This document shows, in pieces, positions 7,617 to 18,032 of a stretch of DNA of 64,000 bases. Position numbers and translations under genes: made by a program. The notes beneath the pieces were generated by a model. That model made no database searches and had not been told where the DNA came from. It saw nothing but the letters and a program-made list of their open reading frames with translations. Every line of letters starts with the position of its first letter. Within the stretch, counting starts at the first letter, position 1. Origin of the DNA: Devosia sp. (lineage in GTDB: Bacteria > Pseudomonadota > Alphaproteobacteria > Rhizobiales > Devosiaceae); the NCBI GenBank assembly GCA_017794705.1, contig CP051235.1, positions 1,117,010-1,181,009 on the forward strand, in the 5' to 3' direction.

Positions 7617-8879
7617 TCAGGGTCTGAAGTGCTTGACGATACTATCGTAGGCGGGGAGCCCTTTGACCGGGCCGATGCCGGCCACCGCCGGAGGTCCGGC
7701 TTCGAAAATTTCGTGGGCGATCTTTTTGACGCGGGCGGCATCGATGCGGTTGATGCGCTCGGTGGTTTCGGCCAGCGAGATGGGCCGGCCCCACAGGATT
7801 TGCTGGCGGGCCAGTTGGCCGGCGCGGCTGGAGGGGCTTTCCAGCGACATCAGCAGCCCCGCGCGGATCTGGTTGCGGACGCGGATGACCTCGTCCTCGG
7901 TGATCGTGTCGGCGGCGTTGCGCAACTCTTCGAGAATGACGGGCACCAGTTCGGCAACGTCATCGGCGCCGGTGGCGGCAGAAACGCCGAAGACGCCGCT
8001 GTCGGCGAAGGCCCAGTGGAAGGCATAGACCGAGTAGCACAAGCCGCGGCGTTCGCGGACTTCCTGGAACAGCCGGGAACTCATTCCGCCGCCAAGGATA
8101 GAGGCGAGAATCTGGGCGGCGTAAAAGCCGTCGGAATTGTAGGCACGGCCTTCCATGCCGAGAATGATGTGGGCCTGTTCGTGGTCGGACTGCTGGCGAC
8201 GATCTCCGCCGACGAATTTGGCGGGAACAGGTTCGGCGTCGCCTTCTGATTTCAGGTCGCCGAAGCGCTCGGCGGAGATATCGACAAGTTCGTCGTGATC
8301 GACGTGGCCGGAGGCGGCGAGCACCATGCGCTTGCCGACATAGTTGCGGTCCATGTAGGCACGGATCTGGTCGGCATCGAAGGACTGGACGGATTCCACG
8401 GTCCCCAGGATCGGGCGGCCGATGGACTGGTCAGGGAACAGGGCCTCCTGGAAGAGGTCGAAGACCTGATCCTGCGGATCATCGTGGGCGGCGCCGATTT
8501 CCTGAATGATGACGCGCTGTTCGCGGGCCAGTTCGGTGGCATCGAAGACGGCGTTGCGCATAATGTCGGACAGGATGTCGGTGGCCAGGGACACGTCATC
8601 CTTCAGGACGCGGGCGAAATAGCCGGTGTGCTCGATGGAAGTGGCGGCGTTCAGTTCGCCGCCGACATGTTCGATCTGCTCGGCGATGTCACGGGCGCTG
8701 CGGGTGGTGGTGCCCTTGAAGGCCATATGCTCGAGCAGGTGGGAGATGCCGTGTTCGCTCAGCGTTTCCCAACGGGAGCCGGACTTGACCCAGATGCCGA
8801 GGGCCGCGCTTTCCAGGTGCGGCATGGCATGGGTCAGAACCGTCATACCGTTGTCGAGGGTCGTACTCTTTACTGCCAA
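7617..8879 (-). CDS. M16 family zinc metallopeptidase (processing peptidase beta-like)
   Basis: The inverted zinc motif HLLEH lies near residue 56, with the third ligand Glu in the downstream AREQRVIIQEI segment. The frame continues through the R/Y region GGGMSSRLFQEVRERRGLCYSVYAF typical of the mitochondrial processing peptidase/PqqL group. The protein is 420 residues from the TTG at 8879, which sits behind an excellent GAGGAGG site located 9 nt after the thrC stop. The longer open frame to 9026 runs back through thrC and is not credible. It follows thrC and precedes the GNAT in one co-directional run. Confidence 0.95.
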   Translation of the reverse strand: MAVKSTTLDNGMTVLTHAMPHLESAALGIWVKSGSRWETLSEHGISHLLEHMAFKGTTTRSARDIAEQIEHVGGELNAATSIEHTGYFARVLKDDVSLATDILSDIMRNAVFDATELAREQRVIIQEIGAAHDDPQDQVFDLFQEALFPDQSIGRPILGTVESVQSFDADQIRAYMDRNYVGKRMVLAASGHVDHDELVDISAERFGDLKSEGDAEPVPAKFVGGDRRQQSDHEQAHIILGMEGRAYNSDGFYAAQILASILGGGMSSRLFQEVRERRGLCYSVYAFHWAFADSGVFGVSAATGADDVAELVPVILEELRNAADTITEDEVIRVRNQIRAGLLMSLESPSSRAGQLARQQILWGRPISLAETTERINRIDAARVKKIAHEIFEAGPPAVAGIGPVKGLPAYDSIVKHFRP

Positions 8880-8889
8880 ACTTTCCTCC

Positions 8890-10281
8890 TCAGGCGCGGC
8901 TGCGCGCGCGAATATAGTCCTCGACCAGCCGTTGATCGTTGGCCAGAACATCGAACCGTTCGGGCCTTTCATGTAGATCGGCGAGGCGCTCGGGCAAGGC
9001 CGGAGCGATGCCTGTCGCGGCTTCAACCGCCGCCGGGAACTTTGCCGGATGCGCGGTTGCCAGCGTGATCATGGGCGCCGGCCCCGACGTCAGCTTTTGC
9101 GCCACACTCACCCCCACCGCCGTATGCGGATCGAGCAGATAATGGGCCTTTGCCCGTGTGGTGGCAATTGTTGATCGCACGTCGGGCTCGCCGGCGGTGC
9201 CGGCATCGAAACCAGACCGGATTTCAGTCAGCGTACCGGCGGGCAATTCGAACCGACCTGACTGTTTGAGTGAGCTCATCATCTGGCGGACGGCGGCCGG
9301 ATCGCGATCGCTGGCTTCGAACAGCAGACGCTCGAAATTCGAGGAGACCTGAATATCCATGGACGGACTGGTGGTCTCGGCGACCTTGCCGGTTTCGTAA
9401 GCTCCGGTTTCAAGGGTACGGCGCAGGATGTCGTTGGAATTGGTGGCGATCACCAGCCGGTCGATATCGAGCCCCATGCGCTTTGCCGCATAGCCGGCGA
9501 AAATGTCGCCGAAATTGCCGGTGGGCACGGTGAAGCTGACCGGGCGATGCGGGGCGCCGAGAGAGACGGCGGATGTGAAGTAGTAGGTGATCTGCGCGAC
9601 GATGCGGCCCCAGTTGATGGAATTGACGCCGGACAGGTGCATGTCTTCGCGGAAACTCTGGTTGCCGAAGGCCGCCTTGACCAGCGACTGGCAATCGTCG
9701 AACGAGCCTTCGAGCGCGATGTTGTGGACATTGTCGTCGAGCACGGTGGTCATCTGGCGGCGCTGGACGGGGGAGACCCGGCCGTTGGGATGCAGGATGA
9801 AGATGTCGGTGTGATCGCGGCCCCGGAAGGCCTCGATGGCTGCGGAACCCGTGTCGCCGGAGGTGGCGCCGATGATGGTGGCGCGGGCTCCCCGTTCGGC
9901 GAGGATATGGTCCATGATGCGCGCCAAGAACTGCATGGCCACATCCTTGAAGGCGAGCGTGGGGCCGTGGAACAGTTCGAGAAGGAAATGGCCGGGCTCG
10001 AGTTCGACCAGCGGGGCAACACTGGGATGGCCGAAATCGGAATAGGCGGCGTCTATGATCGTCTTGAGGTCGGCGTCGCTGATTTCGCCGCCGACGAAGC
10101 GCGAAATCACCTCCAAGGCGACGTCTGCATAGGGCTTGCCGGCGAAGGCTGCGATCTCGTCTTTGGTGAATTGCGGCCAGGTCGCGGGCAGATACAAGCC
10201 GCCGTCGACCGCCAAGCCGGCGAGGACTGCATCACAAAAACCAAGCTCCGGCGCTTCTCCGCGCGTGGACACAAATCGCAT
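8890..10281 (-). CDS. thrC: Threonine synthase
   Basis: The enzyme converts O-phosphohomoserine to threonine with pyridoxal phosphate. Features are MRFVSTRGEAPELGFCDAVL at the start, FHGPTLAFKDVAMQF carrying the PLP lysine, the ATSGDTGSAAIEAF phosphate loop, VNSINWGRIVAQITYYF, and TVPTGNFGDIFAGYAAKRMG. The length of 463 residues matches the long, fungal/proteobacterial class. It lies about 100 nt after SURF1 in the same direction, and its stop overlaps the ribosome-binding site of the peptidase gene, which suggests coupled translation. Confidence 0.98.
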   Translation of the reverse strand: MRFVSTRGEAPELGFCDAVLAGLAVDGGLYLPATWPQFTKDEIAAFAGKPYADVALEVISRFVGGEISDADLKTIIDAAYSDFGHPSVAPLVELEPGHFLLELFHGPTLAFKDVAMQFLARIMDHILAERGARATIIGATSGDTGSAAIEAFRGRDHTDIFILHPNGRVSPVQRRQMTTVLDDNVHNIALEGSFDDCQSLVKAAFGNQSFREDMHLSGVNSINWGRIVAQITYYFTSAVSLGAPHRPVSFTVPTGNFGDIFAGYAAKRMGLDIDRLVIATNSNDILRRTLETGAYETGKVAETTSPSMDIQVSSNFERLLFEASDRDPAAVRQMMSSLKQSGRFELPAGTLTEIRSGFDAGTAGEPDVRSTIATTRAKAHYLLDPHTAVGVSVAQKLTSGPAPMITLATAHPAKFPAAVEAATGIAPALPERLADLHERPERFDVLANDQRLVEDYIRARSRA

Positions 10282-10383
10282 GATCGGGGGGTAAACCTCA
10301 GCTGGACCGGGCGCACAATAGAGCTTTTTGGCGCTTCATCAAACCGTCAATAGGCTCCGGGCAGTGTGGGAGGATTGAATGGA

Positions 10384-11166
10384 TCATGAGTTTGCGCCCC
10401 GGCGCCACCAGACCAGCAGCATGATCGGGGTCAGCACGGCAAGTGAAAACCAGGTCAGGGCATATTCAAGATGGCGGTTGGGCAGTTCGAGGCGGGTTTC
10501 GCCGCCCTGTGGCAGCGCCTCAGGCGCGCCCGCCGACTGGTCGACATAGACGGGGGCAACGGCATCCGGGGCTTCATCCAGCAAAGCCGTCAGCCGGTCG
10601 ATGTTGCGGATCCATTCGACGCGATCCGCGATGTCAGGACCGGGCGTAAAGATGTTACCCGGCTCATCGCGGCGGGCGATGCCGGTGATGGTGACCTCGC
10701 CCAGTGGACCGGCGCCGCCTTCGGCAAATTCCTCAAGCGCCGGTTCCGGCACGAAGCCGCGGTTGACCCAAACGGTGCCGCCGGCTGTCAGATGCATGGG
10801 GGTCATCACCCAATAGCCCGGACCGGAGAAGCTGCCACGGGCATCGGGAACGCTGGTGAAGACCAGGACTGTGTCATCGTGGGCAAATTCACCGGTGAGA
10901 GTGACGGGGCGATAGTCAAAGGTCAGTGGATCAAAGCCTACCCATTCGCCGACCGGCGGCAGGGGCATGGGAGCACTGTCAATGCGCTCCTCGATAAGGG
11001 CGATGGCCTGTTCCTTTTCGGCCAGCCGGGCCATCTGCCATGATCCCAGCCAGGCGAAGAGCGCGGTCAAGACCAGCATGAAGGCAATGAACCCGGCGCG
11101 GGTGGGCGTGATGCGCCATCCGTTCGCTGCGGAACGGGTCGCGTCATCCTCTGTACGGTCAGTCAT
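10384..11166 (-). CDS. SURF1 family cytochrome oxidase assembly protein
   Basis: The 260-residue protein has two membrane helices, one near residues 25-42 (AGFIAFMLVLTALFAWLGSWQ) and one near the C-terminus (YALTWFSLAVLTPIMLLVWW). The intervening domain carries FDYRPVTLTGEF, GYWVMTPM and VNRGFVP, all SURF1 signatures. SURF1 helps insert heme a into subunit I of aa3 oxidases. It overlaps the DUF983 gene by 8 nt and closes the oxidase block, consistent with that role. Confidence 0.95.
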   Translation of the reverse strand: MTDRTEDDATRSAANGWRITPTRAGFIAFMLVLTALFAWLGSWQMARLAEKEQAIALIEERIDSAPMPLPPVGEWVGFDPLTFDYRPVTLTGEFAHDDTVLVFTSVPDARGSFSGPGYWVMTPMHLTAGGTVWVNRGFVPEPALEEFAEGGAGPLGEVTITGIARRDEPGNIFTPGPDIADRVEWIRNIDRLTALLDEAPDAVAPVYVDQSAGAPEALPQGGETRLELPNRHLEYALTWFSLAVLTPIMLLVWWRRGANS

Positions 11167-11536
11167 GCGTCTTGCCCTCGTGGGCGTCGTGACGGTATTG
11201 CAGGGCGATCATGACGCCCTTGAACGGGCGCAAAAGCGCGACACTGAGCGCGATGGTGGTGGGGATCCACAACAGCAGATGAATGATCATCGAGGGATGG
11301 AAGGTGACTTCGACGATCAATGCCAGGGAGACCACGATGAAGCCGACGATGAAGATAATGAAGATGGCCGGACCGTCGCCGCTGTCGGCAAAGGCGAAAT
11401 CAAGCCCACAGGATTCGCACTTGCTCGCGGGTTTCAAAAAGCCGCTGAACAAGGCCCCCTCGCCGCAGCGCGGGCAACGCCCGGCAAGCCCGGTGGCAAA
11501 GGGTGACGGTTGATCGTGTTGGTCGGGCGTACTCAA
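11159..11536 (-). CDS. DUF983 membrane protein of the cytochrome oxidase cluster
   Basis: The 125-residue protein has a zinc-ribbon pair (CPRCGEG, CESCGLDF) followed by two membrane segments (AIFIIFIVGFIVVSLALI and MIIHLLLWIPTTIALSVAL). DUF983 proteins recur between ctaE and SURF1 in alphaproteobacteria; a role in oxidase assembly or metal handling is inferred from position only. It begins about 50 nt after ctaE, with a terminator-like hairpin in the gap. Confidence 0.93.
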   Translation of the reverse strand: MSTPDQHDQPSPFATGLAGRCPRCGEGALFSGFLKPASKCESCGLDFAFADSGDGPAIFIIFIVGFIVVSLALIVEVTFHPSMIIHLLLWIPTTIALSVALLRPFKGVMIALQYRHDAHEGKTHD

Positions 11537-11540
11537 AACC

Positions 11541-11580
11541 AGAACCCCAAAAAGGAGTGAGGCGCCCTTGGGCGCCTCAT
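11541..11580 (-). terminator. Intrinsic terminator or attenuator after ctaE
   Basis: A perfect 10-bp inverted repeat (TGAGGCGCCC at 11558-11567, GGGCGCCTCA at 11570-11579) is followed on the minus strand by CTCCTTTTTGG. It lies between ctaE and DUF983, so it probably reduces but need not stop read-through into DUF983-SURF1. Confidence 0.7.
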
Positions 11581-11590
11581 TGAATTCAGA

Positions 11591-12424
11591 TCAGTGCGCG
11601 ATCACCGCGCCGGCGCTGCCCCAGATATATATGGAGGCAAACAGGAACAGCCAGACCACGTCCACGAAATGCCAATACCAGGCAGCGAATTCGAAGCCGA
11701 GATGGTGCTTTTCAGTGACCCCGCCGCGCATGGCAAGGATCAGGTTCACGGTCAGGAAGATCGTGCCGACAACGACGTGGAAACCGTGGAAGCCGGTGGC
11801 CATGAAGAAGGTGGCGCCGTAGATGTTGCCGGAGAAGGAGAAGCCGGCCTGCGCATATTCGATGATCTGTACGCAGGTGAACAGAGCCCCGAGCACAATG
11901 GTCAGCACAAGGCCCCATTTCAGGCCCTCACGGTCGCCTTCCAGCAGGGCGTGGTGCGCCCACGTGACGGTGGTGCCGGAGGTCAGCAACAGCAGCGTGT
12001 TGAACAGCGGCAGGTGCCAGGGATCGAACACCTCGACGCCGGTCGGGGGCCAGTGGCCGCCAGTCGCGGCGACGCGGGCAAACTGCTCGACATCATCGAC
12101 GCGGAAGAAACCGTCGAAATAGCCCCAGAACCAGGCGACGAAGAACATCACCTCGGAGGCGATGAACAGCATCATGCCATAGCGGTGATGCATCTGGACG
12201 ACGGGGGTATGGTCGCCGCCGTTGGCCTCTTTGACCACGTCGGTCCACCACGCGTACATGGTGTAGAGCACACCGACGAGGCCGATGAAAAAAACCCACG
12301 GCGTAACATCGCGCATCCACATGATGCCGCCGATGGCCATGATGAAAGCCGACAGGGCGCCAACCGCGGGCCAGGGGCTCGGGTTGACCAGATGGTAATC
12401 GTGGTTCTTGGCATGGGCGGCCAT
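11591..12424 (-). CDS. ctaE: Cytochrome c oxidase subunit III (aa3 type)
   Basis: The 277-residue membrane protein carries the COX3 signatures HDYHLVNPSPWP, MHHRYGMMLFIASEVMFFVAWFWGYF, TSGTTVTWAHHALLEGD, and a C-terminal FEFAAWYWHFVDVVWLFLF. About seven helices are visible. Subunit III stabilises the two catalytic subunits. It starts 2 nt after the ctaG stop and is part of the ctaC-D-B-(small)-G-E run. Confidence 0.98.
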   Translation of the reverse strand: MAAHAKNHDYHLVNPSPWPAVGALSAFIMAIGGIMWMRDVTPWVFFIGLVGVLYTMYAWWTDVVKEANGGDHTPVVQMHHRYGMMLFIASEVMFFVAWFWGYFDGFFRVDDVEQFARVAATGGHWPPTGVEVFDPWHLPLFNTLLLLTSGTTVTWAHHALLEGDREGLKWGLVLTIVLGALFTCVQIIEYAQAGFSFSGNIYGATFFMATGFHGFHVVVGTIFLTVNLILAMRGGVTEKHHLGFEFAAWYWHFVDVVWLFLFASIYIWGSAGAVIAH

Positions 12425-12426
12425 GT

Positions 12427-12984
12427 TCAGCTTCTCCCACTTTCTGACGGATAGAAGGTATAGGACAAGGTGATCTCCCTGACCGTATCCAGTTCGGCTT
12501 TGCCGTCGATATCTGGATCGATGAAGAAAGTCACCGGCATTTCGACTGTTTCACCGGGTGCAAGGGTTTGCTCGGTGAAGCAGAAACATTCGATCTTGTT
12601 GAAATAGACGCCGGCAAGGTCAGGCGTCACATTGAAACTGGCCGTGGTCGTCAGTTCCCGATCGGAAGTATTGGTGGCGATGTAGGTCACCGTGTGCGCG
12701 TTGCCGATCGGGTCGGTCACGTGCGCGGCGGGGCGCACGGTGAGCGGCAGGCCGGCGGAAATGGTCGCGTCAAAGCGCGTGGTCATCTGGCGGGCGATGG
12801 TGCCCTTTGGATTTGATGTGGCGACCTGGGTCGTGCCGCCATAGCCGGTGATCTGACAGAAGATCTGGTAGAGCGGCACGGCGGCATAGGCCATTCCGAT
12901 CATACCGGCAACGAGGCCGACGAGGATCAATGCGACGCGCAGGTTGCTGGAATTCGATGACGTATGGGTGATCGAGGCTCTCAT
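12427..12984 (-). CDS. ctaG: Cytochrome c oxidase assembly protein CtaG/Cox11
   Basis: The protein delivers copper to the CuB centre of subunit I. It has one N-terminal membrane helix (VALILVGLVAGMIGMAYAAVPLYQIFCQITGYGGT) and a periplasmic domain with the copper-binding CFCFTEQ motif and EMPVTFFIDPD. Its length of 185 residues is typical. It starts 1 nt after the stop of the preceding small gene and is followed directly by ctaE. Confidence 0.97.
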   Translation of the reverse strand: MRASITHTSSNSSNLRVALILVGLVAGMIGMAYAAVPLYQIFCQITGYGGTTQVATSNPKGTIARQMTTRFDATISAGLPLTVRPAAHVTDPIGNAHTVTYIATNTSDRELTTTASFNVTPDLAGVYFNKIECFCFTEQTLAPGETVEMPVTFFIDPDIDGKAELDTVREITLSYTFYPSESGRS

Positions 12985-12985
12985 C

Positions 12986-13150
12986 CTATAGCCCCCTGTC
13001 GAATACGGCGGGGCCGAGCTTGACGAGGGTCAGCGCGTAAAAAACGATCGCGACAACGCCAAGTGCGATGGCCAGCGCGATTGAGCGTTTGCGGCGCGAG
13101 GCCTTGAGCGCTTCATCGCTGGTCTGCACCTGTTCGGGTTTGGCGGCCAT
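12986..13150 (-). CDS. Small single-helix protein in the cytochrome oxidase operon (CoxF-like)
   Basis: A 54-residue frame starts with ATG at 13150 and ends TAG at 12986. The N-terminus is polar ([15 protein letters not shown]), followed by a basic patch SRRKRS, one membrane helix (IALAIALGVVAIVFYALTLV) and a short LGPAVFDRGL tail. Its start overlaps the ctaB stop by one base (TGATG) and ctaG follows immediately, so it is translated as part of the operon. Similar unnamed or CoxF-type small proteins are found at this spot in many Rhizobiales; function unknown. Confidence 0.9.
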   Translation of the reverse strand: MAAKPEQVQTSDEALKASRRKRSIALAIALGVVAIVFYALTLVKLGPAVFDRGL

Positions 13151-14097
13151 CAGAACAGCCCCCAACTCTTGAACAGCAGTGCATCGACAAGCAGTGCGAG
13201 GAACAGCACGAACAGGTAGCTGAGCGAGAAGGTGAACAGGCGGCGGGCGCGCTTGCGCATCTCGACGCCTTCGGCGAGGCGGAGATGAACGGCAAGCGTG
13301 CTGAAGGCCAAGCCGAGAACAGCGGCGGGAACGGCATAGACCCAGCCGACAAGCCCTGTCAGCGCCGGCATGAAGGCAACGAGGCTGAGCAGGACGGAGT
13401 AGATGACGATCTGGTTCTGGGTTTCGCGGTCACCGGCCACATTGGGCAGCATGGGAATGCTGGCCGCTTCGTAGTCGCCGCGCTTGTAAAGCGCCAGGGC
13501 CCAGAAATGCGGCGGCGTCCACAGGAAGATGATCAGGAACAGGGCAATGCCGTCGATGGAAATGTCGCCGGTGACGGCAGCCCATCCCACCATGGGCGGG
13601 AAGGCGCCGGCGGCACCGCCGATGACGATGTTCTGTGGCGTCGCGCGCTTCAGCCAGACCGTGTAGATAACGGCATAAAAGAAGATGGTGAAGGCCAGAA
13701 GACCGGCGGCCACCCAGTTTGTGGCAAGGCCGAGGGTGACAACCGAAAAGCCGGAGAGGATGAGGCCGAAGGCCAGCGCTTCCTCTTTGGACATGCGGCC
13801 CGAGGGGATGGGGCGGTTGCGGGTGCGTGACATGATGGCGTCGATGTCTGAATCGTACCACATGTTGAGCGCGCCCGAGGCCCCTGCCCCGATGGCGATG
13901 CATGAGATCGCCAGGAGCGCGAGGAAAGGATGCAGGCCGCCGGGGGCGACCAGCATGCCGCACAGGGCGGTGAAAATGACGAGCGACATGACGCGCGGCT
14001 TCAGCAGCGCAAGGTAGTCTTCCACCCTTGCGCCACTGGCCGTGGCTTCATAGCCCTTATGCTCGTCAATCAACGCCAAGGCGACACCCTCTTGCAC
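13150..14097 (-). CDS. ctaB: Protoheme IX farnesyltransferase (heme O synthase)
   Basis: This UbiA-superfamily enzyme adds farnesyl to heme b to make heme o, the precursor of heme a. The polyprenyl-diphosphate motif [19 protein letters not shown] and the second motif [28 protein letters not shown] are present, with about nine helices. The open frame starts with GTG at 14097, 4 nt after ctaD. A TTG at residue 7 with a GAGGG site upstream is an alternative start. It is translationally coupled to the small gene behind it. Confidence 0.97.
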   Translation of the reverse strand: MQEGVALALIDEHKGYEATASGARVEDYLALLKPRVMSLVIFTALCGMLVAPGGLHPFLALLAISCIAIGAGASGALNMWYDSDIDAIMSRTRNRPIPSGRMSKEEALAFGLILSGFSVVTLGLATNWVAAGLLAFTIFFYAVIYTVWLKRATPQNIVIGGAAGAFPPMVGWAAVTGDISIDGIALFLIIFLWTPPHFWALALYKRGDYEAASIPMLPNVAGDRETQNQIVIYSVLLSLVAFMPALTGLVGWVYAVPAAVLGLAFSTLAVHLRLAEGVEMRKRARRLFTFSLSYLFVLFLALLVDALLFKSWGLF

Positions 14098-14101
14098 CCG
14101 C

Positions 14102-15757
<1,656 letters not shown>

Positions 15758-15789
15758 CTATCCCTTTTCAATCAATCTTTTCACAGCGC

Positions 15790-16716
15790 TCAGCTGATCG
15801 GGCCGAGCAGCTCGTTGGCGCTTGAAACGCCATTGGCCTGCAATTCTTCCATCCAGGCCGTGAACTGTTCCTTGGAAACCACGCGCACGCTGATCGGCAT
15901 GAAGGCGTGGTCCTTGCCGCACAGCTCGGAACACTGGCCGTAGTAGATGCCTTCTTCGCGGGCATGGAACCAGGTTTCGTTCAATCGGCCGGGGACGGCG
16001 TCGATCTTGATGCCGAAGGACGGCACGGCGAAGGCGTGGAGCACGTCGCTGGCGGTGACCTGAACGCGCACGGTTGTGTCGACCGGCACGACAAGGCTGG
16101 TGTCGGTGGCAAGCAGGCGCGGCTGATCAGGCGCCATTTCCGCGCGTTCTTCTTCGGTCAGCATGAAGGAGGAGAAGTCGGCGTCTTCATAATCGACATA
16201 GTCGTAATCCCAGCTCCACTGCACGCCGGTGGCCTTGACGGTCAGTTCGGGTGCGGGAACCTCGACTTCGCCGAAGCTGAAAATGTTGGAGCCGAGATAT
16301 TTGCGCTCGCCATCGGGAATGGTTTCCTGATCGGCCAGAACTCCGAAGGACGGTACGGCAATGACGATCAGGATGAGGATCGGGGCGACCGTCCAGACAA
16401 TCTCGATCAGCGTGTTGTGGGTGGTCTTGGAGGGCACCGGATTGGCGCGGGCATTGTAGCGCACCACGATCCAGGCGAGCAGCAGGAACACCAGAATGGT
16501 GATGGCGGAAATGATCCACATCAGAACGCCGTCGTGGAAAGCGATGGTGCTGTCCATGATCGGGGTCACGGACTGCTGCAGGCCGATCTGGCCGTCTACG
16601 GCATGGCCGCTTTGGGCAAGTGCGCCCATAGGCAGAGCCGCGAAAAGCCCGGCGAGCGCCAGGAGACAGGCGCTTCTGGCGCGCTGAGAGTTCAAGCGGA
16701 AAAACGATCCGATCAC
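15790..16716 (-). CDS. ctaC: Cytochrome c oxidase subunit II with CuA site
   Basis: The protein accepts electrons from cytochrome c through CuA, whose ligands lie in CSELCGKDHAFMP (Cys-x3-Cys-x3-His-x2-Met), with the upstream His in DVLHAFAVP. A signal peptide ending ALAQ and two helices precede the cupredoxin domain. GTG at 16716 follows an AAGGGGGAT site and gives 308 residues. The longer frame to 16806 lacks support. It is the first gene of the oxidase operon, so its promoter should lie in 16717-17069. Confidence 0.97.
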   Translation of the reverse strand: MIGSFFRLNSQRARSACLLALAGLFAALPMGALAQSGHAVDGQIGLQQSVTPIMDSTIAFHDGVLMWIISAITILVFLLLAWIVVRYNARANPVPSKTTHNTLIEIVWTVAPILILIVIAVPSFGVLADQETIPDGERKYLGSNIFSFGEVEVPAPELTVKATGVQWSWDYDYVDYEDADFSSFMLTEEERAEMAPDQPRLLATDTSLVVPVDTTVRVQVTASDVLHAFAVPSFGIKIDAVPGRLNETWFHAREEGIYYGQCSELCGKDHAFMPISVRVVSKEQFTAWMEELQANGVSSANELLGPIS

Positions 16717-17069
16717 TGGTATCCCCCTTGGATTACCGCGCCCAGCCCTTCTTGATTCTGATGCCGGCGCAGACGCGATTTTATGCCCCGACTCACGGCA
16801 GGGCAAATGTGTTTGGCAGACCTAAACCATATACCGGCGAGATAGGCAATTGTGCAGGGCCGGGCAAAGATGCGGCATATTGCATCGCGCGCGGGCGAAT
16901 CGGCGATCGGGTGGGCCGCCTGCCTCAGGACTGCCGCAGTTGGCGGCGAAACAGGCAGCAGCGAATGTGCTGTCAACAGCCCGGCTTGCCTGTGGGTTGT
17001 CAGCATGTAATCAACGCACCTGCGACGGGCGGCCCGGCGCAGTGGCAGAGAGCCAGACCGGAGAGATTT
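16717..17069. other. Divergent intergenic region between ctaC and the IalB gene
   Basis: 353 bp without a convincing gene. It must hold the promoter of the leftward oxidase operon and that of the rightward ialB-like gene, but I see no strong consensus pair. A two-step hairpin is visible at 16920-16958 (outer CTGCCT/AGGCAG, inner GCCGC/GCGGC), which might be part of a leader RNA of the rightward gene. No repeat or mobile element is seen. Confidence 0.5.
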
Positions 17070-17573
17070 TTGAACGTGCGATACTTTATCCAACTTTTGG
17101 TTCTGGCAATCGGATTTGCCGGTCTGTCCAGCGCGGCGCTGGCTCAGGGCGTTGTCCGGTCCGAGCACGGCGACTGGCAGTTGAGCTGCGACACACCGCC
17201 GGGCGCCAGCTTTGAACAATGCGCGATCATCCAGAATGTGACGGCCGAGGATCAGCCGAACGTGGGGCTGAGCGTGATCGTTCTGAAGACCGCTGACCAG
17301 CAATCGCGGCTTTTGCGGGTGCTGGTGCCGCTCGGCGTTCTTTTGCCGAACGGGCTGGGGCTGAACGTGGACGGCACCGACATGGGCCGGGTGGCCTTCG
17401 TGCGTTGCCTGCCGAACGGGTGCATCGCCGAGGTGATCATGGATGATGATCTGCTGTCAGTGCTCGAATCGGGCGAGACGGCAATCTTCGTGGTGTTCAA
17501 GACACCGGAAGAAGGCATCGGCATCCCGGTTTCGCTGAACGGATTCACAGAAGGGTTCGACGCCCTGCCCTGA
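17070..17573 (+). CDS. Invasion-associated locus B (IalB) family secreted protein
   Basis: The protein has a signal peptide (IQLLVLAIGFAGLSSAALAQ) and the IalB domain: HGDWQLSCDTPPG, CAIIQNV, VLVPLGVLLPNGLGLNVDG, FVRCLPNGCIAEV and VVFKTPEEGIGIPVSLNGF. Four cysteines should form two disulfides. IalB proteins are periplasmic or outer-membrane linked, and their biochemical role is not settled. The start is taken as TTG at 17070, 6 nt after GGAG. GTG at 17076 is possible, and the longer upstream frame has no site. It is monocistronic, followed by a convergent DUF1127 gene. Confidence 0.92.
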   Translation: MNVRYFIQLLVLAIGFAGLSSAALAQGVVRSEHGDWQLSCDTPPGASFEQCAIIQNVTAEDQPNVGLSVIVLKTADQQSRLLRVLVPLGVLLPNGLGLNVDGTDMGRVAFVRCLPNGCIAEVIMDDDLLSVLESGETAIFVVFKTPEEGIGIPVSLNGFTEGFDALP

Positions 17574-17591
17574 TCGGGCCATCGCCGAAAA

Positions 17592-17631
17592 CCCAAAAGA
17601 AAAGGGCAGCTCCGGGGGGAAGCTGCCCTTC
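17592..17631 (-). terminator. Intrinsic terminator for the DUF1127 gene
   Basis: A perfect 10-bp stem (17602-17611 with 17621-17630) is followed on the minus strand by TTTTCTTTTGGG. It lies between the convergent IalB and DUF1127 genes. The T-run is on the DUF1127 side, but the stem may also slow rightward transcription. Confidence 0.85.
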
Positions 17632-17687
17632 AGGTCAGGAAGGCGGAATTTATTGCCTCCGCCGGGCAATCTTGTGCGCAGGTGCGC

Positions 17688-17894
17688 TTAACGCAGCCAG
17701 TTTGCGGCGCGTTCGGAGCGGCGGGCGCTGTAGAGAGCGCCGCGGGCGCTGGCGCTGAGGTTACGGCCGTCAAACAGGTCGTAGCGGTTCAGGCCGAGGT
17801 CGTTCAGCCGACGGTCGTCCATCTCGCTCAGCGGGTTGCCGGCGGACCAGGCGGACAGGGCGGCGGTCATTGCAGTTACAAAGCTCATCTTCAT
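17688..17894 (-). CDS. DUF1127 small protein
   Basis: The 68-residue protein carries the DUF1127 (YjiS-like) pattern PLSEMDDRRLNDLGLNRYDLF followed by a basic Arg-rich tail (GALYSARRSERAANWLR). DUF1127 proteins are short, Arg-rich and highly expressed; some are reported to affect phosphate or carbon metabolism and to bind RNA. GGAG lies 7 nt before the third codon (ATG at 17888), so the true start may be there. A good promoter (17956-17984) and terminator frame it as a single-gene unit. It is divergent from the LysR gene, and in Brucella DUF1127 genes are known targets of the LysR regulator VtlR, so a regulator-target pair is plausible. Confidence 0.93.
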   Translation of the reverse strand: MKMSFVTAMTAALSAWSAGNPLSEMDDRRLNDLGLNRYDLFDGRNLSASARGALYSARRSERAANWLR

Positions 17895-17955
17895 TCTCCA
17901 AGGTTACGCGGGCGCAACCAGCAGTCTTTCGTGCGTCCTTCATTTCGATGCTGGA

Positions 17956-17984
17956 GAGATAGGCACTTGCAATGGATTTATCAA
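17956..17984 (-). promoter_or_regulatory. Sigma-70-type promoter of the DUF1127 gene
   Basis: On the minus strand TTGATA (17984-17979) and TATCTC (17961-17956) are separated by 17 bp inside a marked AT-rich patch. The transcript would start about 55 nt upstream of the DUF1127 start. The adjoining AT-rich stretch 17985-18010 is the likely site for the divergent LysR regulator (inference). Confidence 0.55.
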
Positions 17985-18032
17985 ACAAATAGAATTCATC
18001 TGTTCAATCACGGAAATTGATGGATTGCCGCC

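Noticed and set aside
8295..9068. 257-codon plus-strand frame
   Set aside because: Antisense to the M16 peptidase and thrC; no ribosome-binding site or homology.
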